NCBI RefSeq assembly: GCF_015864955.1
Contig: NZ_JADYWE010000001.1
Coordinates: 1,550,001 to 1,614,000 of the forward strand
DNA: 64,000 nucleotides
Direction: 5' to 3'
Origin: Salinibacterium sp. NK8237
GTDB lineage: Bacteria > Actinomycetota > Actinomycetes > Actinomycetales > Microbacteriaceae
Both the position numbers and the translations under genes were made by a program. The number at the start of each line of letters is the position of its first letter. Position 1 is the stretch's first letter. Under the pieces are notes generated by a model. The model worked only from the letters and a program-made list of their open reading frames with translations, was not told where the DNA came from and searched no databases. This document shows, piece by piece, positions 62,940 through 64,000 of the stretch.

Positions 62940-63359
62940 GTGAAGGTACAGGTGTGGCGAAGCGGTGGCCTTCTCGGTCGCCGCGTGGAGTGGGATGTCG
63001 TAGTCGACGAGCAACCCGACCCCGAGCGGTGGTACGTGCTGATTGCAGAACTGCCGTGGCACGAGCATCCGGTCGAAAGCACGATGCCCGACCGCTACAC
63101 CTACGAAATTCACTGCGAACCGCACGAAGCGGTCATCCCCGAGCAGCAGCTCGTTGGTCCGTGGCGTGAACTCGTTGATCGCGTGCGCGACGCCAATGCG
63201 AAAGCGCGCCCGAGCGAACCCGTGAGCGCGCCCGCGACAGAGCCTGAGCCAGAGTCCGAGCCCGAGCCCGAGCCCGAGCCCGAACCCGAACCCGAACCCG
63301 CATCAGGCCAGAAAGCGACACCAGAGCTGAAACCTGAACCCGAAATCGAGTGCGACTAA
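62940..63359 (+). CDS. Emfourin-family inhibitor of M4 peptidases with Glu-Pro tail
   Basis: A 139-residue protein. The first about 85 residues (VWRSGGLLGRRVEWDV ... WYVLIAELPW ... YTYEIHCEPHEAVIPEQQLVGPWRELVDRV) match emfourin, the protealysin inhibitor, which is normally near 100 residues. The extra tail of about 45 residues is mostly Glu-Pro repeats and is probably an extended, acidic rod. Encoded 112 bases after the M4 peptidase. Confidence 0.85.
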   Translation: MKVQVWRSGGLLGRRVEWDVVVDEQPDPERWYVLIAELPWHEHPVESTMPDRYTYEIHCEPHEAVIPEQQLVGPWRELVDRVRDANAKARPSEPVSAPATEPEPESEPEPEPEPEPEPEPASGQKATPELKPEPEIECD

Positions 63360-63377
63360 CCGTCCCTTTCGCTGCGG

Positions 63378-64000
63378 CTAGTAGCCGTAGACACACGCCG
63401 TTATCGTGCTCGACTGAGTTCCCTTGATCGCCGTGGTGCGCCCCGACGTTATCGAGTAACTGTCTGCCACGGGGTTATACGTGGTGGGCGAAGTCGAGAA
63501 CTCATAGCCACTCGATGGTGCCGGCGACCAGCCAACGTAGTTCACCGTTTTACCTGCGCTCGTGATGCGGCTCTTGGCCCCGGCGAGGTTTGCGGTTGCC
63601 ACCCATCCGAAGAAGAACGGGTTCGCTTCAAGGTCGGTGACCGTTCCGGTTGCGGTGATGGCCACGCACGCTTTCGTGTCTGTCCACGTTGTCGGCGATT
63701 GGGTGACGCTGTAGTAGCTGGCAGCACCGGTCGCCGCGATGGGCGTATTGCTGACGCAGATCGTGATCGTCAGTGGCTGAACGTCGGTGATGAGCGCGTT
63801 GTTGTATGACGCGTTCCACGTCGCGCTCCCATTACTTTTTCCGGAGATGAGCAGGGTGCTGGGGCTTTGGTTTGTCGTCGCGAACGAGGCCTGTGTGGAT
63901 CCTTGATAGTAAACACCAGAGCTGCCGGTGCGACCGTTGAACGGCGGCAGCGTCATGTCGGCTTGGAGCTGCCACGCTGCGGATGTGGAAGTTGTGCCGC
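63378..64000 (-). CDS. Partial secreted/beta-rich protein, continues off the right edge
   Basis: At least 207 codons read leftward without a stop to the window edge; the first Met at 63956 is preceded in frame by TSTSAAWQLQAD, so the true start is outside. The protein is rich in Ser, Thr, Ala and aromatic residues, with SYYSVTQSPTTWTDTKACVAITATGTVTDLEANPFFFGW, suggesting an extracellular Ig-like or cell-wall protein. It ends with the Cys-containing ITACVYGY. No family is recognised. Confidence 0.6.
   Translation of the reverse strand, partial: GTTSTSAAWQLQADMTLPPFNGRTGSSGVYYQGSTQASFATTNQSPSTLLISGKSNGSATWNASYNNALITDVQPLTITICVSNTPIAATGAASYYSVTQSPTTWTDTKACVAITATGTVTDLEANPFFFGWVATANLAGAKSRITSAGKTVNYVGWSPAPSSGYEFSTSPTTYNPVADSYSITSGRTTAIKGTQSSTITACVYGY

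Noticed and set aside
1..64000. tRNA, rRNA, IS element, integrase or attachment site
   Set aside because: None was found by eye despite the accessory character of 23.9-46 kb; a dedicated scan would be needed to exclude very diverged ones.

Overview
The window is a GC-rich, densely packed actinobacterial chromosome segment. GTG/TTG starts, 4-bp ATGA/GTGA gene overlaps, RpiR/IclR/FadR/TetR regulators, DUF2254, DUF3817 and emfourin genes, and the general gene repertoire fit a free-living member of the Microbacteriaceae (Salinibacterium/Rhodoglobus-like; this placement is an inference). No tRNA, rRNA, CRISPR array, transposase or integrase was seen. The last gene runs off the right edge, and a probable gene promoter lies at the left edge.

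Layout. (1) 0-10 kb: a leftward E1(alpha-beta fusion)-E2 2-oxoacid dehydrogenase operon. Divergent from it is a single-polypeptide two-component system (GAF-histidine kinase-receiver-LuxR HTH). Then comes an aldolase-HAD-dihydroxyacetone kinase-VOC operon. The same TAGGGA/TCCCTA-type inverted-repeat motif sits at the left edge, between the dehydrogenase and regulator genes, and upstream of the aldolase, which suggests one regulon. (2) 10-16.6 kb: purS-purQ, a DUF3817 protein, a CPBP-like membrane protein, an MscS channel, DUF2254 and an MGDG-synthase-like glycosyltransferase. (3) 16.7-23.6 kb: a GH3 glucosidase, a collagen-like lipoprotein with a phage tail-collar domain, a GNAT, TauE/SafE, and a furA-katA pair with a clear Fur-type operator. 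(4) 23.9-29.5 kb: a defence/toxin island with an Imm-5-like protein, an AbiF-type HEPN protein preceded by a structured RNA, an ECF sigma gene with a membrane partner, YefM-YoeB and ParDE (both with palindromic operators), and DUF1643. (5) 29.7-46 kb: accessory metabolism and regulation. It holds FadR plus an ABC ATPase, TetR plus a monooxygenase, a copper amine oxidase with two APC permeases and IclR, ArsR plus SRPBCC, HipBA, an aminoglycoside phosphotransferase-like gene, GNAT and PhzF. Three gene remnants (ABC ATPase tail, ECF sigma tail, S66 peptidase tail) lie here. (6) 46-64 kb: purL, a membrane redoxin, a HAD-PhnD-PhnC-PhnE-PhnE-RpiR operon, chorismate mutase, phosphoglucomutase, a secreted amidase-like protein, EamA, GNAT, purA, and an M4 metallopeptidase next to its emfourin-type inhibitor.

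How the parts work together. The purine genes purSQ, purL and purA frame a long accessory stretch, and PurL is separated from its partners PurS and PurQ by about 35 kb. The most unusual candidates are the one-protein signalling hybrid with its shared operators and attached pathway, the Abi/structured-RNA unit, and the collagen-like collar-domain lipoprotein.
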